A stretch of DNA of 64,000 nt from assembly GCF_020520425.1 (NCBI RefSeq), contig NC_079489.1, positions 93,972,810-94,036,809 of the forward strand, given 5' to 3'. This DNA comes from Spinacia oleracea (Eukaryota > Streptophyta > Magnoliopsida > Caryophyllales > Amaranthaceae). Shown piece by piece: positions 23,928-35,153 of the stretch (positions within the stretch are counted from its first letter, which is position 1; every line of letters starts with the position of its first letter). The position numbers were made by a program, and so were the translations under genes. The notes under the pieces are model-generated. The model was not told the origin of the DNA and searched no databases. It saw nothing but the letters and a program-made list of their open reading frames with translations.

Positions 23928-24152
23928 ATGGTTAGTATAGACCTTAATATTGAACCCGTCGTTGGAGAAAGAACTATTGTGAATTCAACTACGCCTACCA
24001 CCCCTTGTCCAAGAATATGTTTTGAGTCCGGTCTTGAGTTTAGTGAATTTTACCATCGTTATGCTTACATGACGGGTTTTGAGTTGTTTGTAATTGGTAA
24101 TAGGATAAAGAAGGAGTACAAGGATAAGGGTGTTAGTAAAATTAACTTTTGA
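23928..24152 (+). pseudogene. FAR1-like (FHY3/FAR1 family) N-terminal fragment
   Basis: The frame from ATG 23928 reads MVSIDLNIEP, then GLEFSEFYHRYAYMTGFELF and a basic segment NRIKKEYKDKG, then stops. The pattern of a short N-terminus, then F-S--EFY--YA---GF and a basic run is that of the FAR1 DNA-binding domain found in FHY3/FAR1 proteins and the related Mutator-like transposases. Only the first half of the domain is present and no zinc ligands follow. A CAG acceptor sits just upstream. Probably a captured exon. Confidence 0.5.
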
Positions 24153-25740
24153 TGAAAATAAAAGGAAAATATAAATAACATCCTACTTGTGCACCCTCCT
24201 TACAAATTAATAATAATTAAATTGTTATTTATGTTACATTCTTTTCAAATATTTCTATCACTAACGACCAAGCTCGTTATTAATGTATTTATTAATTAGA
24301 TGGTTATTTCGATCTAATTGTTTTAATTTTTTCGAGTATGTTAGGTGTCTCATGTGTTTTTATGGACAAATAAAGTACGTGTAAGCTCCCTCTCAAAGCC
24401 AACTCTTTCATGTGTCCAAAACAATTCTCATTCCCGGATAACCTAGTACACTGACACCTAAGTAAACTCGATCGTCTAAGCCAACCCTTTCATGTGTCCC
24501 GAACAATTCTCATTCCCGGATAACCTACTACCATGACACCTAAGTAAACTCATCCTCTAAGCCAACCCTTTCATGTGACCAGAAACAATTCTCATTCCTG
24601 GATAACCTAGTACCATGACACCTAAGTGAACTTGATCGTCTAAGCCAACCCTTTCATGTGTCCAAAACAATTCTCATTCCCGGATAAACTAATACACTGA
24701 CACCTAACTAAACTCGATCGTCTAAGCCAACCCTTTCATGTGTCCCGAACAATTCTTATTCCCGTATAACCTAGTACCATGACACTTAAGTGAACTAGTT
24801 ACGAGGATTAGCCAACCTTTCGTCCGACATGTAGGTGAGTAGGTGTAAGCTTTTCCAATTTTCAAATTAACTTTTGATGAAAATAAAAGGAAAATATAAA
24901 TAACATCCTACTTGTGCACCCTCCTTACAAATTAATAATAATTAAATTGTTATTTTTGTTACATTCTTTTCAAATATTTCTATCACTAATGAACAAGCTC
25001 GGTATTAATGTATTTATTAATTACATGGTTATTTTGATGTAATTGTTTTAATGTTTTCGAGTATGTTAGTGTCTCGTGTGTTTTTATGGACAACTAAAGT
25101 ATGTGTAAGCTCCCTCTATCAAAGCCAACATTTCATGTGTCCCGATCGATTCTCATTCCCGGATAACCTAGTACCATGACACCTAAATAAACTCATCGTC
25201 TAAGCCAAGCCTTTCATGTGTCCCGATCGATTCTCATTCCCGGATAACCTAGTACCATGACACCTAAGTGAACTCGATCGTCTAAGCCAACACTTCATGT
25301 GACCCGAACAATTCTTATTCCCGTATAACCTAGTACCATGACACTTAAGGAAACTAGTTACGAGGATTAGCCAACCCTTTCATGTGTCCAAAACAATTCT
25401 CATATTCCCGGATAACCTAGTACACTGACACCTAAGTAAACTCGATCGTCTAAGCCAACCCTTTCATGTGTCCAAAACAATTCTCATTCCCGGATAACCT
25501 AGTACACTGACACCTAAGTAAACTCGATCGTCTAAGCCAACCCTTTCATGTGTCCCGATTGATTCTTATTCCCGGATAACCTAGTACCATGACACCTAAG
25601 TAAACTCATCGTCTAAGCCAACCCTTTCATGTGTCCCGAGCGATTCTCATTCCCGGATAACCTAGTACCATGACACTTAAGTTAACTAGTTACGAGGATT
25701 AGCCAACCTTATTAGCAAGACACTTATGTAAACTATGTAT
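24139..25740. repeat. 82-bp minisatellite array in two blocks
   Basis: The unit is about 82 bp and includes CTTTCATGTGTCC, CATTCCCGGATAACCTAGTA and TGACACCTAAGTAAACTC. Block 1 (about 24397-24860) has five to six units. Block 2 (about 25110-25715) has seven to eight. Each block is preceded by a related 240-bp AT-rich segment (24139-24390 and 24866-25105), so the array grew by a higher-order duplication. A variant unit with AGTTACGAGGATTAGCCAAC closes blocks. Confidence 0.9.
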
Positions 25741-26855
25741 AACAATAATATGGACACATACGTATCCCAAAACCAATAATAAGAAAATCACTTAATTAAT
25801 ATGTATACATGATAAACCAAATAACATCGAGGAAATTAAAAACGCATACACACTTCATTAGCAAATTAATGTTAAATCTATGGTGGATCCGGCTACTAAT
25901 TGCTCATGCTGGTATTGGTTCTTTAGTTGATTGGCTGCAGCAACAACCCTTAGTATAGGCGGGAAACAATACAGTAGTGTGTAATAAAAAACAAAAACAC
26001 ATAAACTTGCATTCATCCCAATCTGTACTACAATTTCATCAATAAAATTAAATAGCACAACATGTTAAATAATTTCTTAAGGCTATAATAAAACATTTGC
26101 AACCCATATTAAGTCTAGTATTCCCGCCATTTCTCCAACATTTAAATTTTGTAGCAGGCCCTGCCCAAGATGTTGTGAATGAGATGCATTACAATCAGGC
26201 CTACATCGATATGGAAGATCAAGATTTTGTAAACAATGTGGTGTCCTCGTTCTGGAACTAAGGATGCTTGTAACGCTACAAAAATTCCGACCGACTTCGT
26301 AATAACCTAGTTTTTGTTGTACGTATTTGAACTAATGCTATGGAAACCTTTTGATGTTGCATACATTAAAGTAACGTATTAAGTAAGTTGGGTGAATGTT
26401 TGACAATCTTAAACTTGGATTAATACCGACTCAATCCCGAATTTTACTCCAAAACACGTTTGCGATAACCAAACTCCAAAACATATATTGTACAAAACAA
26501 CGGATTGAGTGGTAATGGATTAAATAGGTTCATTAGCAATTCATAAAAAAAATACATGTTCTAATTTATATTACAACTTAATCTTTACACTAACTACAGT
26601 TTATACACAATACAATTTCAGAATTTTAATTGTATAAAAAATAATAAATCAGCGATTTCCTTTTTTACAATATAATTTACATTGTATTTTACAGATACTG
26701 AAACCAAACAAATACAATTTCTACGCAAAACCAACAATGGCTTCGGCCTCACGTCACAATGGTCACAACTACAACATTAACATAGAGCATTGCTTGCACG
26801 CTGGTCACGGGTTCGAGTACAGGCTTGAGCATAATAAAACGCGCATTCAACTTCT
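25741..26855. other. Inner CACTA interior left of Copia B
   Basis: AT-rich and without a recognised gene. 26775-26835 looks like a degenerate tRNA or SINE head: TAGAGCATTG resembles a tRNA D-arm, and CACGGGTTCGAGTAC resembles the T-arm with B box. Confidence 0.35.
26851..26855. repeat. Target site duplication of Copia B, left (CTTCT)
   Basis: CTTCT before the LTR. The same five bases occur at 37227-37231 and after the second LTR at 38633-38637. Confidence 0.88.
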
Positions 26856-28265
26856 TGTTAGGTTATGATACATATGACAATTCATAAATCATGCGGAAAA
26901 ACCATAAACCCAGGAAAACATATTATTTACACATAATCATTTAGCATAGAATAGATGCATACTCTTTGTTGCGTGCCTTCCCTAGCTGCGCCCGAACCGA
27001 ACAAGAACAAGTCTTTAGGACTCCAAGTGTCGTCCCTCCGTAGATAGTCCACAGCACGTCCGGATCCGCCTTAAGATTGACCAACTAGAATCGCCCTTAA
27101 GGTACTATTATTTTCGGCACTTTATAGGCAAATGTGTGACTGAATTTTTCTCTCAAAAACTCACTTTGAATACTTTGAAACTTGTGTTATAAATTGTGAG
27201 CCCTAGCCTCATATTTATAGCGGTATGGAAAGGGAATCGAAATCCTATTCAGATACAAATTAATCAAACCTAGAATCCTACAAGAACTCTAATTTAATTA
27301 ATTTATCAAATAGAATTAGGAATTTAATCATTAACCGAACTCTGCATGTTTTAGGAAACGTGCACGAACACAAACACTTGCACACACACGCACGACAGCC
27401 ACGATGGGCCTCATGCGTGCGCGCGAGCAGCAGCCCACTCAGCGCCCGCGCGCGCTGTGCGCGCTGTGCGCTGCGCGTGCTGTGCGCGCTGTGCGCGCTG
27501 CGCGCTGCGCGCAGCCTGCTGGGCCTGGCCTTGCTGTTTGTGCGGCGCGCTTGGCTTGCTGGGCGATGGCCTGGCTTCGTGCTGGGCCTCGTCCGGCAGG
27601 CCTCGTCCGATGCTTATTCGTACGATGCGCTTCCGATTAAATTTTCCGATTCCGGAATTCATTTCCGATACGAACAATATTTAATATTTCCGATTCCGGA
27701 ATTAATTTCCGTTTCGAACAAATATTTAATATTTCCGTTTCCGGAATTATTTTCCGATTCCGGTAATATTTCCGATTCTGACAATATTTCCGTTTCCGGC
27801 AATATTTCCGATTCTGGCAATATTTCCATTTCCGATAATATTTTCCGATACGTACCATGTTTCCGTTTCCGGCAACATCTACGACTTGGATAATATTTAT
27901 ATTTCCGATACGATCCATATTTCCGTTTCCGGCAATATCATCGTTTCCGGAGTATTCATTTCTTGCCTGTGACGATCTTAGCTCCCACTGAAACCAAGAT
28001 CCGTCGGTTCCGAATATTCATAGATAGAGTATCTAATGCCATTAGATACTTGATCCGTTTACGTACTATTTGTGTGACCCTACGGGTTCAGTCAAGAGTA
28101 AGCTGTGGATTAATATCATTAATTCCACTTGAACTGAAGCGGCCTCTAGCTAGGCATTCAGCTCACTTGATCTCACTGAATTATTAACTTGTCAATTAAT
28201 ACTGAACCGCATTTATTAGACTTAACATAGAATGCATACTTGGACCAAGGGCATTATTTCCTTCA
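26856..28265 (-). repeat. Copia B 3' LTR
   Basis: 1410 bp, TG...CA ends, same subtype as Z and C. It differs from the LTR at 37232-38632 by a 9-bp change in the GCGCTGTGC microsatellite and at least one substitution. Confidence 0.94.
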
Positions 28266-28277
28266 GTCTCCCACTTG
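28266..28277 (-). promoter_or_regulatory. Polypurine tract of Copia B
   Basis: CAAGTGGGAGAC in element sense, adjoining the 3' LTR as in A and C. Confidence 0.85.
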
Positions 28278-29129
28278 TCCTTAGGGACAAGTGTGCATTT
28301 CCTAATTCCTTTGTCGCTCGATGCTTGCTCTTGAACATAAGGTAAGAGTTGTCATCCTTATTATGTCCAGAGGTGTTCCTCGGTTTCAGAGTTCAACTGA
28401 TCAAATAAACAGATAATCATAGCCTATGATTCATCCGAGCACGGCCATGCATTTCACAGTTTCTAGCTCTCCGAGTGTCCTTGTACAACTTTTAAGCATC
28501 TCATCCCGATTTATGGGAGGACAATCCCAATCTTGCGATCTTGAGATTAGACTTCGTTTGATAGGTGATTACCTGAGCGTTGCCTTTATAACCTCCTTTT
28601 ACGGTGCGACGGTTGGTCAACGTCAAAGCAACCAGTTCTCAAACAAGTAATCTCAAATCACTCAGGTATTGAGGATTTAGTGTCTAATAATTTAATGAAA
28701 TTTACTTATGACAGACTTTCATCTCTTACAGTAAAGTTTCATAGGTCTTGTCCGATACTAGTCTTCCCAAAGTAAGTATCTATGCAAATGATTATGACAT
28801 TGCCATGTCCACATAGTTCAAGAAACAGAACTACTAGTCATCTTGCATTCTAATCGTCTAACGTTTTCTATGCGTCCAATTTTATAGAAAACTCTGATTA
28901 GGGACCATTTTCAACCTTTGACATTCAAGTTCACTTGATAGACATTTCTTAGTCACAGGACTGGTCCTGACAGTCTATCTTGAATATATCGTCAAATTGA
29001 AGGGACTCATCATTTAATAAACCACAAATTAAATGGAAAAATGAATTCCTTTCATTTATTGTGAATGATTAACCAATAATGTTTTACAAAGATTTAAACT
29101 CTAAAACTTTAAAACATTAAACAGAGACA
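28266..29129 (-). other. Copia B spacer between pol stop and 3' LTR
   Basis: 864 bp, same length as in A and C; no gene recognised. Confidence 0.8.
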
Positions 29130-32100
29130 TCAAAGCCATTCTCCAATATGCTTGATTCCCATAGCTGCAGTGTGCGAGTTGTGCTTCGCTTGCGGCAGAG
29201 GTTTAGTTAATGGATCTGATATGTTGTCATCAGTTCCAATTTTGCTTATCTCGACTTCTTTTCTTTCAACGAACTCTCGTAGAAGGTGAAATCTACGAAG
29301 TACATGCTTGACTCTCTGGTGGTGTCTAGGCTCTTTTGCCTGTGCAATAGCTCCGTTATTATCACAATACAGGGCTATTGGTCCTTTAATGGAGGGGACT
29401 ACACCAAGTTCTCCTATGAACTTCCTTAGCCATATAGCTTCCTTTGCTGCTTCATGTGCAGCAATGTACTCCGCTTCAGTTGTAGAATCCGCAATGGTGC
29501 TTTGCTTAGCACTTTTCCAGCTTACTGCTCCTCCGTTGAGGCAGAAGACAAACCCAGACTGTGATCTGAAATCATCTTTGTCGGTTTGGAAACTTGCGTC
29601 CGTATAGCCTTTAACAATTAATTCATCATCTCCACCATAGACCAGGAAGTCATCTTTGTGCCTTTTCAGGTACTTCAGAATATTCTTGGCAGCAGTCCAA
29701 TGCGCCTCTCCTGGGTCTGACTGGTATCTGCTCGTAGCACTGAGTGCGTACGCAACATCCGGGCGTGTACATATCATAGCATACATTATTGAACCAATCA
29801 ATGATGCATATGGAATCCCATTCATTCGTCTACGCTCATCAAGTGTTTTTGGGCACTGAGTCTTGCTTAGAGTCATTCCATGAGACATGGGTAGGTAGCC
29901 TCGCTTGGAGTCCGCCATCTTGAACCTATCAAGCACCTTATTGATATAAGTGCTTTGACTAAGTCCAATCATCTTTTTAGATCTATCTCTGTAAATCTTG
30001 ATGCCCAATATGTACTGTGCTTCTCCTAGATCCTTCATCGAAAAACATTTCCCAAGCCAAATCTTGACAGAGTTCAACATAGGAATGTCATTTCCGATAA
30101 GCAATATGTCGTCGACATATAATACTAGGAAAGCAATTTTGCTCCCACTGACCTTCTTGTATACACAAGATTCGTCCGCGTTCTTGATGAAACCAAAGTC
30201 ACTGACTGCTTCATCAAAACGTATATTCCAGCTCCTGGATGCCTGCTTCAATCCGTAGATTGATTTCTTTAGCTTGCATACCTTTTTAGCATTCTTTGGA
30301 TCCTCAAAACCTTCAGGTTGTGTCATAAACACAGTTTCTGTTAAAACGCCGTTTAAGAAAGCAGTTTTGACATCCATCTGCCATATTTCGTAATCGTAAT
30401 ATGCAGCGATTGCTAACATTATTCGAATAGACTTTAGCATTGCAACTGGTGAAAAGGTTTCATCGTAATCCACACCGTGGACTTGCCTGTAACCTTTTGC
30501 AACCAATCTAGCTTTGAAAACTTCAAGTTTCCCATCCTTGTCCTTTTTCAGTTTGAAAACCCATTTGCTTCCAATGGCTTGGTAGCCATCTGGCAAATCG
30601 ACCAAATCCCATACTTGGTTTTCAGACATGGAGTCTAATTCAGATTGCATGGCTTCTTGCCATTGCTTGGAGCTAGGGCTCGTCATAGCTTGCTTGTAAG
30701 TCGCAGGTTCATCACTTTCAAGTAATAGAACGTCATAGCTCTCGTTCGTCAAAATACCCAAGTACCTTTCCGGTTGAGATCTATATCTTTGCGATCTACG
30801 CGGGGTAACATTTCTAGATTGACCATGATTCTCACCAGATTCTTCTAAAGATCTCTGAGTTTCATCTTGAATGTCATCTTGAGCATTCTCTAGAGTTTGT
30901 TGTTCGACTCGAATTTCTTCGAGGTCTACTTTTCTCCCACTTGTCATTTTGGAAATGTGATCCTTCTCCAAAAAGACACCATCTCGAGCAACAAACACTT
31001 TGTTCTCAGATGTATTGTAGAAGTAATACCCCTTTGTTTCCTTTGGATAGCCCACAAGGATACATTTGTCAGATTTTGGATGAAGTTTGTCTGAAATTAA
31101 TCGTTTGACGTATACTTCACATCCCCAAATCTTAAGAAAAGACACATTTGGAGGCTTTCCAAACCATAATTCGTATGGAGTCTTTTCGACAGCTTTAGAC
31201 GGAGCTCTATTTATAGTGAGTGCAGCTGTATTTAGTGCATGTCCCCAAAATTCTAATGGAAGTTCGGCCTGACCCATCATTGACCTGACCATGTCTAGCA
31301 AGGTTCTGTTCCTCCGTTCTGACACACCGTTCCATTGTGGTGTTCCAGGAGGAGTCAATTCTGATAGAATTCCACATTCTTTCAGATGGTCATCAAATTC
31401 ATAGCTCAGATATTCACCGCCTCTATCAGACCGCAGTGCCTTGATCTTCTTGCCTAATTGATTCTCTACTTCACTCTGAAATTCCTTGAATTTGTCAAAG
31501 GATTCAGACTTATGCTTCATTAGGTAGACATAACCATACCTACTGAAGTCATCAGTGAAAGTGATAAAGTAGCTGAAACCACCTCTAGCATTTGTACTCA
31601 TTGGTCCACATACATCTGTATGGATTAAACCCAATAGTTCATTTGCTCTTTCTCCAACTTTTGAGAAAGGTTGCTTTGTCATTTTGCCAAGTAAACATGA
31701 TTCGCATTTACCATAATCCTCTAAGTTAAATGGTTCTAGAATTCCTTCCCTTTGAAGTCTTTCTAAGCGTTTCAAGTTTATATGGCCTAATCGACAATGC
31801 CACAGATAGGTGAGATCTGAATCATCCTTTTGGGCCTTTTTGGTATTTATGTTATATACTTGTTTGTCGTGATCTAATAAATAAAGTCCATTGACTAATC
31901 TAGCAGATCCATAAAACATCTCTTTAAAATAAAACGAACAACTATTGTCTTTTATTATAAAGGAAAATCCCTTAGCATCTAAGCAAGAAACTGAAATGAT
32001 GTTTTTAGTAAGACTTGGAACATGGAAACATTCTTCCAGTTCCAAAACTAGCCCGGAGGGCAACGACAAATAGTAAGTTCCTACAGCTAATGCAGCAATC

Positions 32101-33095
32101 CGTGCTCCATTTCCCACTCGTAGGTCGACTTCACCCTTGCTTAACTTTCTACTTCTTCTTAGTCCCTGTGGATTGGAACATAAGTGTGAGCCACAACCTG
32201 TATCTAATACCCAAGAAGTTGAATTAGCAAGTATACAGTCTATAACGAAAATACCTGAAGATGGAACGACTGTTCCGTTCTTCTGATCTTCCTTTAGCTT
32301 CAAGCAATCTCTCTTCCAATGCCCCTTCTTCTTGCAGTAGAAGCATTCAGATTCAGAAGTGGGTTGACTGACCTTCCTCTTTGCAGATTTGGCGCCAGTT
32401 TGCTTAGTTGGGCTGGCCTTGTTGCCACCTTTCTTAGCATTCCTCTTCTTTCCAGATTTCTTGAACTTGCCCCCACGCACCATAAGCACATCCTGCTTAT
32501 CACTTTTGAGCGTCTTTTCAGCGGTCTTCAGCATACCGTGAAGCTCAGTGAGCGTTTTGTCCAGACTATTCATATTGTAGTTCAGTTTGAACTGATCATA
32601 CCCGCTATGAAGAGAATGGAGGATGGTGTCTATAGCCATTTCCTGAGAAAATTGCTGATCCAGCCGACTCATATTCTCAATGAGTCCAATCATTTTGAGA
32701 ACATGTGGACTTACGGGCTCGCCTTTCTTAAGCTTGGTCTCAAGAATTTGCCTATGAGTCTCGAATCTTTCGACTCGAGCCAGATCTTGGAACATGTTCT
32801 TCAACTCACTGATGATTGTGAAAGCATCTGAGTTGATGAACGTTTTCTGCAGATCCGCACTCATGGTGGCGAGCATTAGACATTTCACATCCTTGTTGGC
32901 ATCAATCCAACGATTGAGGGCTGCCTGAGTGACCCCGTCGCCTGCAGCTTCGGGCATCGCCTCATCTAGGACATACTCCTTTTCTTCCTGCATAAGAACT
33001 ATTTGCAAGTTCCTTTGCCAGTCAAGGAAGTTTTTCCCGTTCAACTTCTCCTTTTCGAGAATTGATCGAATGTTGAATGAATTGTTGTTTGCCAT
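29130..33095 (-). CDS. Copia gag-pol polyprotein, intact frame
   Basis: A 1321-residue Ty1/Copia polyprotein. I chose the ATG at 33095 (MANNNSF). The frame is open 31 codons further upstream, but the family usually starts at this motif. Domains in order: gag (about 1-235); zinc knuckle CX2CX4HX4C at 251-264; aspartic protease with D298-T-G; GAG-pre-integrase with WHCRLGH (His433) and a downstream CX2C; integrase with D494, D557 and E593 (D-x62-D-x35-E); reverse transcriptase with YVDD at 993-996; RNase H with D1166, E1209 and D1245. All catalytic residues are present. It would be cut by its own protease in cytoplasmic particles. The single gag-pol frame with integrase before RT is diagnostic of Copia. 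The gene lacks its LTR promoter. Lineage within Copia was not resolved. Confidence 0.96.
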   Translation of the reverse strand: MANNNSFNIRSILEKEKLNGKNFLDWQRNLQIVLMQEEKEYVLDEAMPEAAGDGVTQAALNRWIDANKDVKCLMLATMSADLQKTFINSDAFTIISELKNMFQDLARVERFETHRQILETKLKKGEPVSPHVLKMIGLIENMSRLDQQFSQEMAIDTILHSLHSGYDQFKLNYNMNSLDKTLTELHGMLKTAEKTLKSDKQDVLMVRGGKFKKSGKKRNAKKGGNKASPTKQTGAKSAKRKVSQPTSESECFYCKKKGHWKRDCLKLKEDQKNGTVVPSSGIFVIDCILANSTSWVLDTGCGSHLCSNPQGLRRSRKLSKGEVDLRVGNGARIAALAVGTYYLSLPSGLVLELEECFHVPSLTKNIISVSCLDAKGFSFIIKDNSCSFYFKEMFYGSARLVNGLYLLDHDKQVYNINTKKAQKDDSDLTYLWHCRLGHINLKRLERLQREGILEPFNLEDYGKCESCLLGKMTKQPFSKVGERANELLGLIHTDVCGPMSTNARGGFSYFITFTDDFSRYGYVYLMKHKSESFDKFKEFQSEVENQLGKKIKALRSDRGGEYLSYEFDDHLKECGILSELTPPGTPQWNGVSERRNRTLLDMVRSMMGQAELPLEFWGHALNTAALTINRAPSKAVEKTPYELWFGKPPNVSFLKIWGCEVYVKRLISDKLHPKSDKCILVGYPKETKGYYFYNTSENKVFVARDGVFLEKDHISKMTSGRKVDLEEIRVEQQTLENAQDDIQDETQRSLEESGENHGQSRNVTPRRSQRYRSQPERYLGILTNESYDVLLLESDEPATYKQAMTSPSSKQWQEAMQSELDSMSENQVWDLVDLPDGYQAIGSKWVFKLKKDKDGKLEVFKARLVAKGYRQVHGVDYDETFSPVAMLKSIRIMLAIAAYYDYEIWQMDVKTAFLNGVLTETVFMTQPEGFEDPKNAKKVCKLKKSIYGLKQASRSWNIRFDEAVSDFGFIKNADESCVYKKVSGSKIAFLVLYVDDILLIGNDIPMLNSVKIWLGKCFSMKDLGEAQYILGIKIYRDRSKKMIGLSQSTYINKVLDRFKMADSKRGYLPMSHGMTLSKTQCPKTLDERRRMNGIPYASLIGSIMYAMICTRPDVAYALSATSRYQSDPGEAHWTAAKNILKYLKRHKDDFLVYGGDDELIVKGYTDASFQTDKDDFRSQSGFVFCLNGGAVSWKSAKQSTIADSTTEAEYIAAHEAAKEAIWLRKFIGELGVVPSIKGPIALYCDNNGAIAQAKEPRHHQRVKHVLRRFHLLREFVERKEVEISKIGTDDNISDPLTKPLPQAKHNSHTAAMGIKHIGEWL

Positions 33096-35153
33096 ATTAA
33101 AAACTACAATTGAAAAGAATAAACAAATAAATAACCATTCACAGTTTCTCTTAATAAACTTAAATTCTAGCATACATGCATAATTCAATGTTTATTAAGC
33201 ATTTTATTCAAGTTATGTGTTCCGGCAGGTGTGAATAAAATGATTCCAAGATCCTAAAATCATTGAAGAACTAAGCACAGTTTGTCGACTTAATCCTAGA
33301 ACATCTTAGGTAAGCAAAAGCCTTTTGCTAATAGTCTAGAAACTATTCTTGGTTGATAGGTACGTCTAAGAACTTATTAGGTAAACCTATCGAATTTGCC
33401 ACGACATAAAAGGACTCCTTACTTATATCGTTGAGTTTCACCAAAACTAACATGTACTCACAATTATTTGTGTACCTTGCCCCTTTAGGACCAATAAGTA
33501 ACACCTCGCTGAGCGAAAACTATTACTAGATTGATGTAAAGGATATCCAAGCAAGTGTATATTTTGGCATGGCACCTTTTAACTCAATTTTTAAGTTTGG
33601 AACTTAAGGCTCTTACTATGTTGGTTAGATTTTAAGTGAACTAAAATCCTTAATCATGCAACATAATCAAGCTTTTGATCTCATGCATTTTAAGACATAT
33701 TTAAAACAATAAATAACTTAAAACATGCATAAGATATTTGTGATCTAGTATGGCCCGACTTTATCTTGAAGCTTTGACTTCAAAGTCCGTCTTGAAAATC
33801 TCCGTGGGAGGCACCATTTTCTTCAAATAGGATAAGCTATAACTAATTACAACTATTTGATGGTTCGCAGACCATATTTGAATTGAAAAATAACTTTGGT
33901 ACTTTAGACCAATTACATTCAAATTAATGGTACGCATACCATATTTTCTATCCTATTTGGGCCATACTAGTCACTTCATAACCTGCAAAACAGTACATAT
34001 ACAATATATACCATTCACCCATTCATTATCATGAATGGCCCACATAGCTGGTTAGTAAAACACATTATGCATCACGTAAACATTTGCAGCAATTAATCAA
34101 GGGCACCAATAATCTACCAATTATTCAGTCCTTATTAATTCTAATCAAGTTGTTTTAACCTTAAGGATTTGTAGACCTAATCAAGAGTTTATGACTAAAA
34201 AGCGCTCCCACTTAAACCAATAAATTCATATGCTTTACCAATTTTAAACATAAAAATGTATTTCTAGTCCAACCGGAAACATACAAATTTAATTAAAATT
34301 TAAAGCTCATATCAATTTATAATTGAATCCAAAAATTTAATTTAATTTCAGTCGTATTAATTCATGATTTTAATTTTAGTAAAATAATTAGAATAAATAA
34401 CATTTATTATAATTATAATATTCAAAATTAAAATCCAAGAAAATAATTCAAATTATTAATTTTAAAATTAATTAAAATTACGTGAACTGAAATTTTCAAA
34501 TTAAACATTCAAAACGATCTAATCGTAACGCAAACACCCTACGCGTTGCACGCCCATGGGCCGTACGCACACAGCCATTGCTGGCCATGTGCGCGCAGCC
34601 CATGCGCTCGTCGCATAGCTGCTGCTTCCCTATCGCAAGCCTCCGCACGCATTGGTGCTCGCTGCGCGCGCCAGCGCTCATCGCACGCGAGCTATCGCTC
34701 GCAGTGCGCGCGCGCGACATCGCTCGCTGGGCGCGCGAGCCATCGCTCGCTGGGCGCGCGACATCGCTCGCTGTGCGCGCGAGCCATCGCTCGCTGGGGC
34801 GCGACATCGCTCGCTGGGCGGGCGACATCGCTCGCTGTGCGCGCGAGTAATGCTGGGCGCAGCGCTCGTGGCACGCGAGCTTGCGCTCGCTGCGCGCGAG
34901 GCAGCGCGCGTTGTGGCGCAGCTCGCTTGCTGCCCACACGCGACTGCCTTGGCTCGCTCTTCGCCCATGCCCATTCGTTCATTGCTCGTGGCACACGACA
35001 CAAGGCAGGGCTGCTGCCTTGTGCTCGTGCACTACGCCCTTGCTCATTGCATTCGTGCCGCACGGGCGACGAGCTCCCTTGCTCGTCATCGCATGCCCGC
35101 ATTATACAACACCCCTTAAGGGTAACACGAAGCGTCCATTGCTTCGTGCGTGC
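33096..35153 (-). other. Copia B leader, truncated
   Basis: Matches 9175-11280 of copy A and then stops abruptly after CGTGCGTGC. No gene. The GC-rich block is shorter than in A, with a further small deletion near 34900. Confidence 0.85.
34715..34848 (-). repeat. GC-rich leader tandem repeat, about 6 units (copy B)
   Basis: The shortest version of the array, about six 20-23 bp units. Confidence 0.9.

Larger units (their letters stand above)
24778..26855. repeat. 2.08-kb duplicated segment, copy 1
   Basis: Runs from CATGACACTTAAGTG to the base before the LTR at 26856. It is repeated at 35154-37231 with the same offset (10,376 bp) throughout. I saw only two substitutions (25090 and 25477 area). 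Confidence 0.93.
26856..35153 (-). mobile_element. Copia retrotransposon B, 5'-truncated
   Basis: In element sense it keeps the gag-proximal 2.06 kb of leader (35153-33096), an intact gag-pol frame, the 864-bp 3' spacer, polypurine tract and 3' LTR (28265-26856). The 5' LTR, PBS and about 800 bp of leader are missing. The break at 35153 joins directly to a second copy of the left flank, with a single shared C at the joint. The element therefore has an intact coding region but no promoter of its own. Confidence 0.95.

Noticed and set aside
24397..25715. Regular repeats considered as a CRISPR array
   Set aside because: Whole 82-bp units repeat head to tail without unique spacers, in a plant transposon context. 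This is a minisatellite.
25858..26058. Minus-strand 66-codon frame with EQLVAGSTIDLTL, faintly cystatin-like
   Set aside because: Only a short QxVxG-like match; no rest of the domain. Too weak to call.
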